From Gremmenia infestans (Eukaryota > Ascomycota > Leotiomycetes > Helotiales > Hamatocanthoscyphaceae), in contig JAFEVB010000004.1 in assembly GCA_032629725.1 (NCBI GenBank), positions 496,001 through 560,000 on the forward strand: DNA of 64,000 bases, read 5' to 3'. Positions 11,150-24,480 of the stretch are shown in pieces (the stretch's first letter is position 1; every line of letters begins with the position of its first letter). The position numbers were made by a program, and so were the translations under genes. The notes beneath the pieces are model-generated. The model was not told the DNA's origin and searched no databases. It was given only the letters and a program-made list of their open reading frames with translations.

Positions 11150-14100
11150 ATGTCTGCCACTATTGATGTAGTTGTGCAGCGGTTGAGCTCGCCTGACTCT
11201 GGTACGTTTGCTTCCGTTCCCCATGGCCCCATCATAATACGGAACTTGGAAATATCAATAGGAACTCGAAAGCTAACTTGCCTCTGCTTCGATCAGATGT
11301 CAAACTCAAAGTCGAAGCAGCGACTCAGTTGCGCGACAACCTCGAGCACTACATAACTGGACCCATATACCCAGCTTTCCTGAAGAAGCTAATTCCAATA
11401 TTCATCAACTGCCTAAAAGGCTCACCAGTCTTTATTAGTACTTCCTCGGAACAAGTCAGAGCTTCTGCTATGCTGCTTTTGCCCCATGCTAATATACTGT
11501 AGAAATTACGGAGCTGTGTTCTCGAGATCCTCCATCGCTTGCCTACGAACCCCCCAGAGCCTTTCGAACCATATGCAGAAGAAGTGGTGGATCTTTTGAT
11601 GAATCTGGTGAAATGTGATAATGAGGAAAATGCATCTCTCTGTGTCAAGACGATCATGGATATTATGCGGCACCAGACCAAGGTGCTGCAAGAGAAGGTC
11701 CAGCCCTTCTTGACCCTCATCCAAGACCTCTTCGACCAGATGGAGTCAGTGGTACGGGATCAGCTCGACAACCCAACTTCTGGAGTGCCATCGACACCAG
11801 GGAGCTCACAAACATACCAAAACTCTCCTCGACCGGGCTCTCCAGTTGCATCAGTCGCAGACCTTGGGGCAGATCCCCAGCAGCAGACTCGGCCGTTGTT
11901 AAAGGGGATGCAGTCCTTCAAAGTGCTGGCAGAATGTCCAATTATTGTGGTGTCAATATTCCAGGTCTACAGAAACACGGTTGGACCAAATGTTAAGCTT
12001 TTTGTGCCTCTCATCAAGAGCGTTCTCCTTCTCCAAGCAAAACCACAAGAACAAGCACATATCGATGCCGCAGCAAGGGGCACCATCTTCACTGGCGTTA
12101 GCCCCAACATTCGGAACAGAGCCGCCTTTGGAGAGTTCATCACGGCCCAGGTCAAGACAATGAGTTTCTTGGCATACCTCCTTCGGGTATACTCGCAGCA
12201 GCTTACCGATTTTCTTCCAACACTGCCAAATATCGTCGTTCGACTGTTGAAAGATTGTCCGCGGGAAAAATCTGGGGCGAGAAAAGAGCTCTTGGTTGCG
12301 ATTCGACACATCATAAATTTCAACTTCCGGAAGATATTTGTGTCGAAGATTGATGAGCTTCTTGATGAGAGGACATTGATAGGTGATGGTTTGACAGTTT
12401 ACGAAACAATGCGACCTCTTGCATACAGCATGCTTGCTGACCTGATCCATCATGTTCGAGATGCTCTGGATCCTAAGCAGATTCGGAAGACGGTCGAGGT
12501 ATATACCAAGAATCTGCAGGACAGCTTCCCCGGTACCAGCTTCCAGACCATGAGTGCCAAGCTGCTTCTGAATATGGCAGAATGCATTTCGAAGATGCCC
12601 AGCAAGACGGATGCTCGTTACTACCTAATCATGATCCTTAATGCTATTGGAGATAAGTTTGCCGCCATGAACAGGCAATATCCCAATGCTGTGAAGCTTT
12701 CGAAGCTCTACGCACAACAATCGATCGATGCGTCTGCAGATAACTATTTAGCGGAAAAAGATAATCCTCCTGATTGGGATGAGATCGATATCTTCACAGC
12801 TATGCCAATCAAGCCATCAAATCCTCGAGACCGTGGGCTCGACCCTGTTGCCGATAACAAATTCCTGTTCAAGAATCTCATGAATGGGCTGAAGAACACT
12901 TTCTATCAATTAAAAGCATGTAATACTGCCCCGCCAATTGATGCGAACAACGCACCCGCTCATTGGCAGGAGGTCTCATATGGATTTTCGGCCGAGGAAG
13001 TCCAGGTAATCATTAAGCTCTTTCGCGAAGGTGCTTACGTTTTCCGGTACTACGAAATTGAGAAACCAGCGTCAGAATCGCAGTACGCTTCACCTGTTGA
13101 GTTTATGGCAAATCACTACATGATCTCTAGCAGCAAGGAAGAGAAGGATCTGCTTGAAACCTTTGCCACAGTCTTCCATTGTATCGACCCAGCCACTTTC
13201 CATGAGGTTTTCCATGAAGAGATTCCAAAGCTCTACGAGATGATATTTGAGCACACTGCACTCCTCCACGTACCGCAGTTCTTTCTTGCGAGCGAAGCAA
13301 CGTCTCCCAGCTTTGCAGGAATGCTTTTGAAGTTCCTCATGGACCATATCGATGAAGTAGGCAGCTCAGATGTCAAGAAGTCGTCAATTCTTCTCCGACT
13401 CTTCAAGCTGGCTTTCATGGCCGTGACTCTCTTTTCGAGTCAGAATGAACAAGTCCTTTTGCCCCACGTGCTCGACATTGTCACGAAATCCATTGAGCTA
13501 TCAACGACCGCCGAAGAGCCAATGAACTACTTCCTTCTTTTAAGATCACTCTTCCGAAGTATCGGTGGTGGAAAGTTTGAGCACCTCTACAAGCAGATCC
13601 TACCTCTTCTTGAAATGCTTTTGGAGGTTCTGAACAACTTGCTTTTAGCCGCACGAAAGCCGGCAGACCGAGACCTATACGTAGAGCTGTGTCTCACCGT
13701 CCCTGCCAGGCTCAGTAACCTCCTCCCCCATCTGAGCTATTTGATGCGACCTCTCGTAGTAGCTCTGAGACCTGGGTCTGATCTTGTGGGACAAGGTCTC
13801 AGGACGCTGGAACTTTGCGTCGACAACCTCACCGCTGATTACTTGGACCCCATCATGGCCCCAGTGATTGATGAGTTGATGACCGCTCTCTTCGATCATC
13901 TTCGCCCAACGCCCTACAGTCATTTTTATGCTCACACAACCATGCGAATCTTGGGAAAACTGGGTGGCCGGAATAGGAAATACATGACAGGCGCTCCAGG
14001 TCTGACCTTCCAGCAATTCTCGGACGATATTACCAGTTTCGATCTGAAGCTCATTGGGTCGAAGAAAGACAGAGCTTTCCCAGCTGAGATTGGTATCGAT

Positions 14101-17100
14101 CTCGCCATTGGTAAGTTGATGGAAGCACCGAAAGGAGCTGCGGCCAAGAAATCAGATGGATATTACAAGAAACAAGCTCTTCATCTCATAAAGACCCAAT
14201 TAAAGTTGCGTCTAGGTGTAGACAACCTCCCGGAAGATTTCTCCCGACTTGTCCGTTTGCAGGCACAGGATTTGCTAGCCGGAGAATCCAGCGTCGACTT
14301 GTCTGCGCTCGAAACGTCCGACAGAGAACGGTCTGTTTTCAAGAAAAACGGACAGGACGAGATGCTTAAAAAGTTGCTCAAAAGTTGCATATTTGCTATT
14401 TCTCTCCCCGAATTTACAGCTGAGGCCTCGGCACTATTGACCAATGTCTGCAGGCATATCACTATCCTTGAGATTGGTAATGCTTTGCAGGAGATGAAGC
14501 GAAGGAAACAGGCGTTTGATGTGAAAGCTGGAGAAGGTGGACTCTTCATTGAAAGTAGAGTGCTTGCCGATGCCATTGTTGAGTCCTTATCATCTGACAT
14601 GCCAGCTGTTCGGGAAGCCGCCCAGCAAGCGATCCAAGAGGTTTACGATTCTACCGGTATCATATTCGGATCGAGCACTGAAAATTTCCGCTTGTCATTT
14701 TTTGATCATCTTGTCAAGTCCTTCTGTCACGCATGTTACGAAGAGGAGTGGTTTACCAAGGCAGGTGGTAGCTTGGGAATTAGCCTTATGCTTACCACGT
14801 TTGACATGGGCGATGCTTGGGTGCAAGATAAGCTGATAGAGCTGGTAAGGGCTCTGATGTATGTCATCAAGGATATGCCTCCTGATCTGCCAGCAAAGAC
14901 TCGAAGGGGAGCTCAAGGTACACTCGAGATTCTTCTACGTCGTAGTATGAAGAATGCGACCAAGGATGACCTCGCAGTTCCTCCTCCGGCTCAGCCCCCT
15001 CACCAACAGTCACGAGGATCTAAGCTTTACCAGATTTGCGGCCTCATGAATCTCGCCGTTTGCCACATGAATCGACATGTCCGTGAAGCTTCTAGGCAAG
15101 CACTGGAGATCATTTCCAAGGAGGTTGGAGTTGAGATCTGGGAACTTTTGGAGCCCAGCAAGGACAGTTGTCTAATGCCAATTTACAACAAGCCGCTGAG
15201 AGCACTTCCATTTGGAGTGCAAATTGGTTTCATCGATGCAATCACTTATTACATGGGATTGAAGAGCGACTTCGTCCCCTTTGATGACCATCTCAACCGC
15301 CTGCTCATGGAGACATTGGCTTTGACTGATGCCCCTGACGAGTCCTTGGCTGGAAAGCCACAGGAGCATCGGACACATGAGTCGATCGTTAATCTTCGCG
15401 TGGCCTGCATGAAGATGCTTACGACAGCAATGGGGTTCGAGGATTTCCAGAAAGGGGCCGCAAATCCCACTCGAAGCAAGATCGTCGGCGTCTTCTTCAA
15501 GTGTTTATACTCAGAATCAAAGCCCATCATTGAGTCGGCGAATGACGCATTGAAGGTCGTCCTCTCTCAGACGAGCAAGCTACCCAAAGATCTTCTTCAA
15601 AATGGTCTCCGTCCAGTGCTGGCAAATCTCCAAGATCCACGTCGGCTAAGCGTCCACGGTCTTGACGGCTTAGCCCGACTTCTGCAACTTCTGACAACGT
15701 ACTTCAAAGTTGAAATTGGCTCTCGTCTGCTTGACCACATAAAGACCCTCGCAGATCAAAACATGCTCCAACGAATCTCATTCACTCTTATTGAGCAAAA
15801 TGAGCAGATGAAAATCATTGCCGCCGTCGTCAACATCTTCCATCTGCTTCCTCCGGCCGCAGAGCAATTCAAAGAAAGACTCATCATCACTGTATTGGAT
15901 TTGGAGGAACAATTGCGAAGGACGCGATACAGCCCATTCAGACCGCCACTCTACAAATACATCAACAGATACCCCAAAGAGACCTGGGGCCTCCTCCTTG
16001 GCAAGATCGAGGAGCCAAAGTATGGCCGCTTCCTAGCTCAGGTTCTGGAGAATCCCGAAAGCAAAGCTCTACGAGAGGTCGTTGTCAATGGGGTCGAGTC
16101 CTTGATCAAGTACTGTGGAGACATGAGTGAGGGAAACAAGGAGAGCAAGTATGCTGCCATCATCAATTCCATCCACATCATGCATTCCATCTCCAAGTTC
16201 GAAGGCACCCGATCTTGGATGGAAAAGAAGGATAGTTTGATGTGGTTCAAAGCCGTTGGCAAGAAGTTGGAAGCACAATTGCGCAGCAACACCTTGCCTC
16301 CACAACTCCGTCTTGCTGCCGAGCAAGCTGGCGATCAGCTCATGGTCATCTTCACCAAGTTCCTTGAGTACCATCCTAAGGACTTGGACGCTCTGTTCAG
16401 CCTTGTGGAGGCTGTCACCTCTGATGACTTCAAACCCAGCCAGCCACTTTTCGATCATATCTACAAGCAAATTGTCTGTAATGAATCGATTGACTACTGG
16501 AAAGCAATTATTATGCGGAGCTTGGAAATATATGCTGGAAGGAGCGCATCACAAAAGACGAAGGCATTCCTTTTGCATTACCTGGTCAACCCCATCATCG
16601 CCATGGATGTCATGCGTACCACTGGACAGCCAATCCCTGCAAAGACACCTAGACTTATGGATAAAGCGGTGATCGAGTCAGTTCACAGCAAGATCTGGAA
16701 AGTGGGTCTTGGGGACTCCAATGAAGACTTGACTCAGCCAGGCATCGATCACACCCGGATGGAAGTCCTGCAGCTTACAGCCATGCTTATCAAGTATTAC
16801 CACGCGATTCTGCAAGATGCTCGAAAGGACATTATCAAATTCGGTTGGACCTACATTCGTCTGGAGGATGTTATCAATAAGCATGCTGCGTATGTCGTAA
16901 TAGGATACTTCATCGCTCATTACGAGACACCAGCCAAGATAGTCCAGCAAGTCTACTTTTCACTTCTCAGAGCAAATCAGAATGAAGGTCGAGCCTTGGT
17001 GACACAGGCCCTGGAGCTCATCGCACCTGTACTCCCCAAGCGAGTCAACGCAGCGCCAGGCGATCGCAACCCTATCTGGGCTGTTGGACCCCGTCGAATC

Positions 17101-20100
17101 TTGGCTGAAGAGGGTCAAAATGTGCAGCAAATGACTAGCATCTTCCACTTCTTAGTCAAGCACGCGGATCTTTTCTACGACTCTCGTGAAAAATTCATTA
17201 ATCTCATCATAAGCTCTCTCCGCAAAATTGCTGCACCACCGAACCCATCAAATGAGAGCAAGAAGCTGGTATTGAATCTGATGACTTTGATATGGCAGTG
17301 GGAGCAGAAGCGTGTCGAAGGAAAGGATGCTTCTCCTGTGCGAGCCTTTTCGGAATCTCCGAACACGAAAAAGAGGAAGCTCGAGAGTTTGAGTGACCAG
17401 CAAACATCTTCGCCTTCACCATCCAAGCCTGGATCATCCTCAGGTGACAAACCCGAGTACAAAATCCCACCTATTGTCCAATCGAAGATGATTAAGTATC
17501 TTGTCGAGTTTATTGCATCGCTCAGCGAGAGGTATCCGCTCTCATCAGCCAAGACCAGAGATTCAGGCGCTTCCAATTCTCCGATGCAGCCTGCGCCCTC
17601 AGTTGAGATGTGCAAGAAGGCCATTTCTCTTCTCTACAATCTCCTTCAGCCACAGTACTGGGGAGAATCGGGTGTTGACTTGTTCCCGAATGTCACCGAG
17701 ACAGTTTTGGCGAGTGAGAGGACAATTGCCGCTCTTGCCAGCGAGCATTCTGACAAGGAGAAGCCCGATGAGAAATTCATCACCAACATGATAAATACTC
17801 TCCAGATTGTTCGCATCATTGTCAATATCAAGTCAGACGAGTGGATTTTGCAGAACCTATCCTCTCTGCAGCATATTTTGGATAAGTCCTTGAAGTCAGA
17901 CAATCCAGAAATACAAGATTGCTTGCATTCGGCCGATGAAAAGATTGACGATGGTCGGAAGCTGAGGCCACTGCTCAAACGTATCCTGGATGCTGTTCCC
18001 GATGATGTTCCCATGGAGGACGCTGATGCAGATGGAGAAGCAGAGGCATCAACGTCAGAGATCATTACTTTCTTAACTAACATAGCTACCGAGATGCTCT
18101 CGGCCAGCAACTATGTCGCCGGCATCAACGTTTTGTGGACCCTGGCCCAGCGAAAGCCTTCTGAGATGGATCAACACATTAATCAAGTAATGAAGGCTCT
18201 GCAAGCCAAGCTGGCGCGGGAACACGTTGGTCATTATACTGCTGTAATGGGCCAGTCTGGGATGGCAGCTCCGGTTCGACCAGGAGAGGCTGAACCAGCA
18301 GGCGTAATGAGCAACTACGATCTGGAAATTCAAACTGGTCTCATGCTCAAGGCTATTGATGTCATCTCGATGCGTATGGATGTCCTCGGGGATAATCGCC
18401 GCCCCTTCCTTAGCGTCCTTGCGACATTGGTTGAGAAATCGATGAGTAACTCACTGTGTTTGAAGATTCTAGACATGGTCGAAAACTGGGTCTTCAAGTC
18501 CGAAGGATCATGGCCTACATTGAAAGAGAAGACTGCCGTCTTACACAAAATGTTGACTTTCGAAACCCGATCCGATCAAACCCTCCTGATGAAGTTCCTT
18601 GAACTCGTAATTCGTATCTACGAGGACCCGAAGATTACCCGCACCGAGCTCACTGTTCGAATGGAGCATGCATTCTTGATTGGCACCCGAGCCCAAGATG
18701 TTGGAATGCGCAACCGCTTTATGACAATCTTTGACAAGAGTCAGTCCAAGACAGCCAGTGCGAGACTAGCTTATGTGATTACCGGTCAGAATTGGGACAC
18801 ATTAGCCGAATCGTACTGGCTCTCTCAAGCTTCTCAACTACTGCTTGGCGCTGTCGATACGAATAGCTCACTGCAGCTGCACTCCGAAGACTTCCGAGTC
18901 ATGCCAGCTTCTGTGATCTTTGGGACTTATTCTAAAGACCCTCGAACCCCAGCACTTCCCTCGGACGCCAAGTTCGATAGTTTGATGGCCACTCATCGAC
19001 GCTTCGTGGCTGAGCTTGGAGATGTTAAAGTCCGCGATGTGATTGAACCTCTCACTCAATTGCAACATACCGATCCCGACATGGCACATGAGATGTGGGT
19101 CGCGTTGTTCCCTATGTTCTGGGCTGCTACTCCCAAGGATGAACGTAGTGATTTGGAGAGAGGAATGGTCGCTTTACTCACAAAGGATTACCACTCACGC
19201 CAAGTTGATAAGAGACCCAACGTCATCCAATCACTCCTCGAAGGAGCCGCAAGGTCTTGGCCAGAATGCAAAATCCCACCCCATGTGCTAAAGTTCGAAG
19301 CAAAGACGTACGATGCTTGGTACACCGCACTTGTACAGCTTGAAAACGCTGCAATCAATCCAGCAGTTGATAGCGCATTAATTCGAGAGAGCAATCAGGA
19401 TGCTCTTGTGGAGCTGTATGCTGGTTTACAGGAAGATGATCTATTCTATGGAACGTGGCGCCGCCGATGTCAGTTCGTGGAGACGAATGCTGCTCTTTCG
19501 TATGAGCAAAATGGCATGTGGGACAAAGCGCAGAGCATGTATGAGGCTGCTCAAATCAAAGCCCGTACCGGTGCTATTCCTTTCTCCCAGGGCGAGTACA
19601 TGCTCTGGGAAGATCATTGGGTCTTGTGTGCACAGAAACTTCAGCAGTGGGAGATTCTTTCCGATTTCGCCAAGCACGAGAATTTCCAAGACCTGCTGTT
19701 GGAGTGTGCATGGAAACAAACAGAGATGTGGCAGACACCCGAACATCGCGAATCCCTCGACAATTTGATCAAGGGTGTGATGGATGCACCTACACCTCGG
19801 CGAGCCTTCTTTCAGGCCTTCATGTCACTTCTCAAGCTTCACAACAAGACTGAATCTCCAGGCGAGTTTAGCAAGGTCTGTGACGAGGCCATTCAGCTTT
19901 CAATCCGAAAGTGGCACCAACTACCGAGGCGGATCACGAACGCTCATATTCCTCTCCTGCAGAACTTCCAACAGCTTGTGGAGCTTCACGATGCCAGCGT
20001 TATTTGCCAGAGTCTAGCGCAGACAAACCAGGCCAACCTTGATGTGAAGTCTGGCGAGCTGAAGTTATTATTGGGTACATGGCGTGATCGACTTCCAAAC

Positions 20101-22854
20101 GTTTGGGATGATATCACCGCATGGCAGGATCTGGTGACCTGGAGACAACACATCTTTGGACTGATCAATACAACGTATCTTGGACTCCTTCCTCAGCAAG
20201 GGCAAAACGCGAATGGCGCTTCCTTTGCCTATCGGGGTTATCACGAGACTGCTTGGATTATCAATCGCTTTGCTCACGTTGCCCGCAAGCACCAGCTTCC
20301 AGAGGTCTGTATCAGCCAGCTCAGTCGAATCTACACTCTTCCAAATATCGAAATTCAAGAAGCTTTCTTGAAGCTTAGGGAACAGGCTAAATGCCATTAT
20401 CAGAACCCCAACGAGCTCACCAATGGATTGGATGTTATTAATAATACCAATCTCAATTACTTCGGTCCAAACCAGAAGGCTGAGTTCTATACACTAAAGG
20501 GTATGTTCTTGGAGAAGCTAGGTCAGCGGGATGAGGCTGCGGAGGCCTATGGCATGGCACTATTCTTTGACATCAAGCTTCCAAAGGCATGGGCAGAATG
20601 GGGGTATTACAATGATCGTTTGTTCAAAGAAAACCCAAATGATTATCAGTTCGCGCGAAACGCGTTGAGTTGCTACCTCGAGGCTGCTGGACTCTTCAAG
20701 AATGCGAAGTCGAGGAAATTGCTCACTCGAATTCTCTGGCTATTAAGTCTTGATGACGCCGAAGGCACCTTGTCGGCACAATTCGATGACTACAAGGGTG
20801 AGACGCCCGTGTGGTACTGGATCACCTTCATCCCTCAACTTTTGACTGGACTTGGCCACAAGGAAGCACCTAAAGCGAATATACTTCTTTCCAAGATCGC
20901 CAAGGCGTATCCCCAAGCTCTTTACTTTCAGTTGCGAACCAACCGAGAAGATATGCTCGCCATCAAGAAGACCCAGGAGCAGAAAGAGGCAAGAGAGAGA
21001 ATGGCAAAAGCTAGACAGCAGGGCAACAGTATCGGTTCAACTCCACAGCAAAACGGCTCACCCAGTGCCCAACGTCAGAACACTCCTGCTACTCGACCTG
21101 AAAGTGCTGCTGGATCAAGACCCGGAACAGCAAACCCCGAGTCTAATTCTGTGGTCAAGGCCGAGCCGGATGCAAATGGAGATAACAAGACTGATGTTAT
21201 AGCTGCACCGCAAAAGAAGCCGCCATGGGAGCACACCGAGGAGGTGCTCGCTGTACTCAAGACTGCCTTCCCGCTCTTGGCACTTTCTATGGAAACCATG
21301 GTTGACCAGATTTCCAAGTTCTTCAAGTGTCCACCAGACGAAGATGCGTACAGATTGATCACTGCTTTGCTCAACGACGCACTCTCGTACGTTGGCCGCA
21401 TGCCTGGTTCATACGCTCACGATGTCAAGTTACCACAGGCAACCGAGTCAAACATCACGAGATTTGCCGAGACCATTCTTCCGACGCATATACGAGCCTC
21501 GTTTGAAATCGACTTTGTTCAGAAGAAGCCGACAATGCACGAATATATTCATAAGCTTCGCAAGTGGCGCGATAAGTTCGAAGCCAAGCTTGATCGAAGA
21601 TCGAAAGTAAAGTATCTGGAGGATTGTAGCCAACACCTCAGTGATTTCAAATTTGCAAAACTCGACGAGATCGAGGTTCCAGGCCAATACTTGCAACACA
21701 AAGACAAAAACCAGGACTTCATTCGCATCGAGCGTTTCTTGCCAAATGTTGATCTGGTCCGAAATATTGGGGTTTGCCATCGCCGAGTAAAGATTCGTGG
21801 TCACGATGGTAGCGTTCATCCATTCGCAATTCAGCATCCAGCCGCTAGGCACTGTCGGCGTGAAGAACGAATCTTACAGTTGTTTAGACATTTTAACGGC
21901 AGCCTAAGTAAGCGCAAAGAAAGCCGGCGCCGCAATCTCAACTTCACCCTGCCGCTAATGATTCCTCTTGCCCCACATATTCGTATGGTGCAAGATGACC
22001 CAACCTATGTCTCGTTACAAGGTGTCTATGAAGATCACTGCAGGAAGAGTGGGATGTCGAAGGACGATCCCATTCTATTTACAATGGACAAGATGAGGGC
22101 ATTTGCCGAGGGAAAGGCAAGTCACATTAATGCTGAGCCTATAGATGAAGCTAACATATTCCAGAAAAATATCGATCAGTCAATCACCGCCAAACTCGAG
22201 ACTTACGGCGCTATCCAGGATAAATGGGTCCCCCACAACCTGGCTCTTGAATACTTCACGAACGTGTACCCGTCATATTCCGAGTTCTGGCTCTTCCGCC
22301 GTCAATTCTCCTATCAATTCGCGGCCCTCACCTTTATGACCTACATCTTACACATGCACAACCGCTACCCGCAAAAGCTCAACATCTCCCGCGGTACTGG
22401 CAACGTCTGGGGCTCAGAACTTATGTCCTGCATGGCAGCCGGAAAGGCCTTCTTCCACAACCCCGAGCCTGTTCCTTTCCGCTTGACGCCTAACCTACAG
22501 ACACTCATGGGTCCCCTGGCCACTGAAGGCATTTTCTCCTGCGCAATCATGGCTATTGCGCGCTGCCTGACGGAACCAGAATTTGAGCTCGAACAACAGC
22601 TCTCACTCTTCGTAAGAGACGAGATGATCTTTTGGTTCACGTCCGCGCACAGGAGCTCGGGCAGTATGGGTGAGGGGCAGCTTAGGGAGACAGTCCAGAC
22701 TAATAGCGAGTTGATTGTCAAGAGGACCCTAAGTATCGCGCAGAGTCCGGCGGGTGCATTGCCGGCGAATCAGACGGTCATTGATCTGATTGCGAAGGCA
22801 GTTAATCCGATGAATTTGGCGCAGTGTGAGGCGCTTTTCATGCCCTATCTATGA
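11150..22854 (+). CDS. tra1: TRA1/TRRAP pseudokinase, SAGA and NuA4 subunit
   Basis: Three exons: 11150-11201, 11297-11454 and 11503-22854. The introns are 95 and 48 nt; the second uses donor GTCAGA and branch ATGCTAAT. The product is about 3,853 aa, the usual size for fungal Tra1 (3,700-3,900). The protein is mostly HEAT/TPR-like helical repeats. A FAT region lies around residues 2650-3100, then a PI3K-related domain from about 3450 (HRRVKIRGHDG, HPAARHCRREERILQLFR) and a FATC tail ending ALFMPYL. A basic NLS-like patch KKRKLE is near residue 2023, and a Q/S/P-rich linker precedes the kinase-like region. Tra1 is a catalytically dead PIKK that lets transcription activators recruit the SAGA and NuA4 acetyltransferase complexes. 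The frame runs unbroken for 11.3 kb, which supports the accuracy of the sequence. The start ATG gives a short first exon whose join restores the conserved DVKLKVEAATQLRD stretch. Confidence 0.96.
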
Positions 22855-23177
22855 ATGGGTGGGTTGGAGATGATTAGCTTGGAAATGTGTTATAGAGGTG
22901 CGGGGACATGTATGTATTCATATGGAACGGCGTTTGGTACAATCTGCTTTACATCAAAAAGTGGTGGGTTAGCGTGGCGTTTGGTTGGGTCAGGGGAGAA
23001 AGGACAGCTGGAGTGCACTAGAATTGAACGAATTTTATTGTATTTAGTATTGATAATGCAGCTCTTCCAATCCCTCCAGGTCTATGCTGTGATGAATCCA
23101 AATCCCCATACCTTATTCCCAATCCCCACGATGCAAATTTGCTTGGTTTATGCTCGCTCACAAGCATCTCTAAATTC
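22855..23177. other. Convergent 3' intergenic
   Basis: Short spacer between the 3' ends of TRA1 (+) and the nicotianamine synthase gene (-). Open frames here are shadows of neighbouring sequence. No feature seen. Confidence 0.5.
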
Positions 23178-24480
23178 CTACGCAGCAATGGCAGATTCTG
23201 CCAAGGACCTGGCCCTGGTTCTGGCCTTCGCTCTTCCAACAATAACCGAATTAACAACCTGGCCATACGGGTGCACCACGACGCAAATCTCCAGCACGGA
23301 GAGGATGCCCTCGGTCGTGCAGTCAAAGTCCGGATACAGCAAGCTCCTCAGCCCCCAACTCGTCCTGATGACCAGCAGGGCGCCTTCCTGCATCTGCCCA
23401 ACGACCGCTTGCACAAGGGTTTCTTTTTCGGACTGTGAAGATCCGACAAGAGCGGCTAGGTAGATGACGGGGAAGGCGTGGAGTGGTGGGGGGGAGGAGG
23501 CGCAGGAGAGGGAGAAGGACATTTGTTTGGCTGGGAGGTTAGGGTTGATCAGTGGGGATTTGGGATTGGTATAAACGGGTGAGTGGATGGATGGATGGGT
23601 ATGAGGAGGTGAGGTTTTATTGGGGTGAACTGATGTCCAGAGCTGGGGATATGAGGTAGAAAGAATGAAAACATACCTATGTTTCCAAGCTTCATACACA
23701 ACCACTCAGATTGTCTCAGTGCAGACGCGTTGTTGTCGATATTGAGCATTGACACTTCGGGCTGTTCTGGCGCCGTGGGATTGAGCCAAGACGGAAGGCA
23801 AGAAAGCAATGATTGGATCAAGGTCTTAGGGGACTTCTCGTTGAGTGACGATAGGAGACATAGTGAAGTCAATGGCAAGGGACCGCTTCCAATGAAGGCA
23901 ATCTGTCGCGGTGGAGTCGGATCTACTGTTTGGAGAGCCGCTAGTTCCAGGCGTGTAAGGTCGATGTAGTTGGTGTAGTAGGGGAAAGTAGCAAGAAGCT
24001 TGTGGACTGGAAATGTTGTTATTGTTCTGTGTATTGTGTAGGGGAATTGTGAAACTAGGAAGGTGGATCCTTACCTTCCTGCGTGTTAGCGCCTTTGGAG
24101 ATGATATTCGCCCATTGAAACTCGAGGTAGCATTCCGCTTCTGCGCAGAGAGCCCTCAAGCCCGGGAGTATCTCTTTTATCTTCGCGTTTTCTAGGATCT
24201 AGTTTAAGTTAGTCACATTCTCTTATATCTTATATGATATGGGAAAATGACTTGCCGCTTCGGTAACGTTCTTACTCAAAGTCTGGGTACATAACCCCAC
24301 GAGCTCGTTAAATATTGCATTGATAGAAGTACACGGTCGTAAATTCGGTTGCTTGCAAAGGTTGCGGTACAAGGAGAGGACTTGCTCGACGTATGATTGT
24401 GCTTCTAGGGATAAAGTATCATCTGCTGGGGTGACGGAGACACTTTTTGCATCGGCGTCGGTCGCTTCAGAACCCATCAT
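23178..24480 (-). CDS. Nicotianamine synthase-like protein
   Basis: Four exons, 24480-24256, 24198-24075, 24006-23677 and 23530-23178, join to about 343 aa, close to plant nicotianamine synthases (about 320). Key motifs are YYTNYIDLTRLEL, FIGSGPLPLTS (SAM-binding, about residues 155-163), VIYLAALVG and VVNSVIVGR near the end, all in the family order. The enzyme condenses three S-adenosylmethionine molecules to nicotianamine, a chelator of Fe, Zn, Ni and Cu. Fungal members are uncommon but one is described from Neurospora. Intron 1 (24255-24199) starts with GCAAGT and ends ACTAACTTAAACTAG, a textbook GC-AG intron; no GT donor there keeps the frame. Intron 3 is 146 nt and holds a GGAT/GATG short repeat. 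Residues between exons 3 and 4 are less conserved. The second codon is also ATG. Confidence 0.85.
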
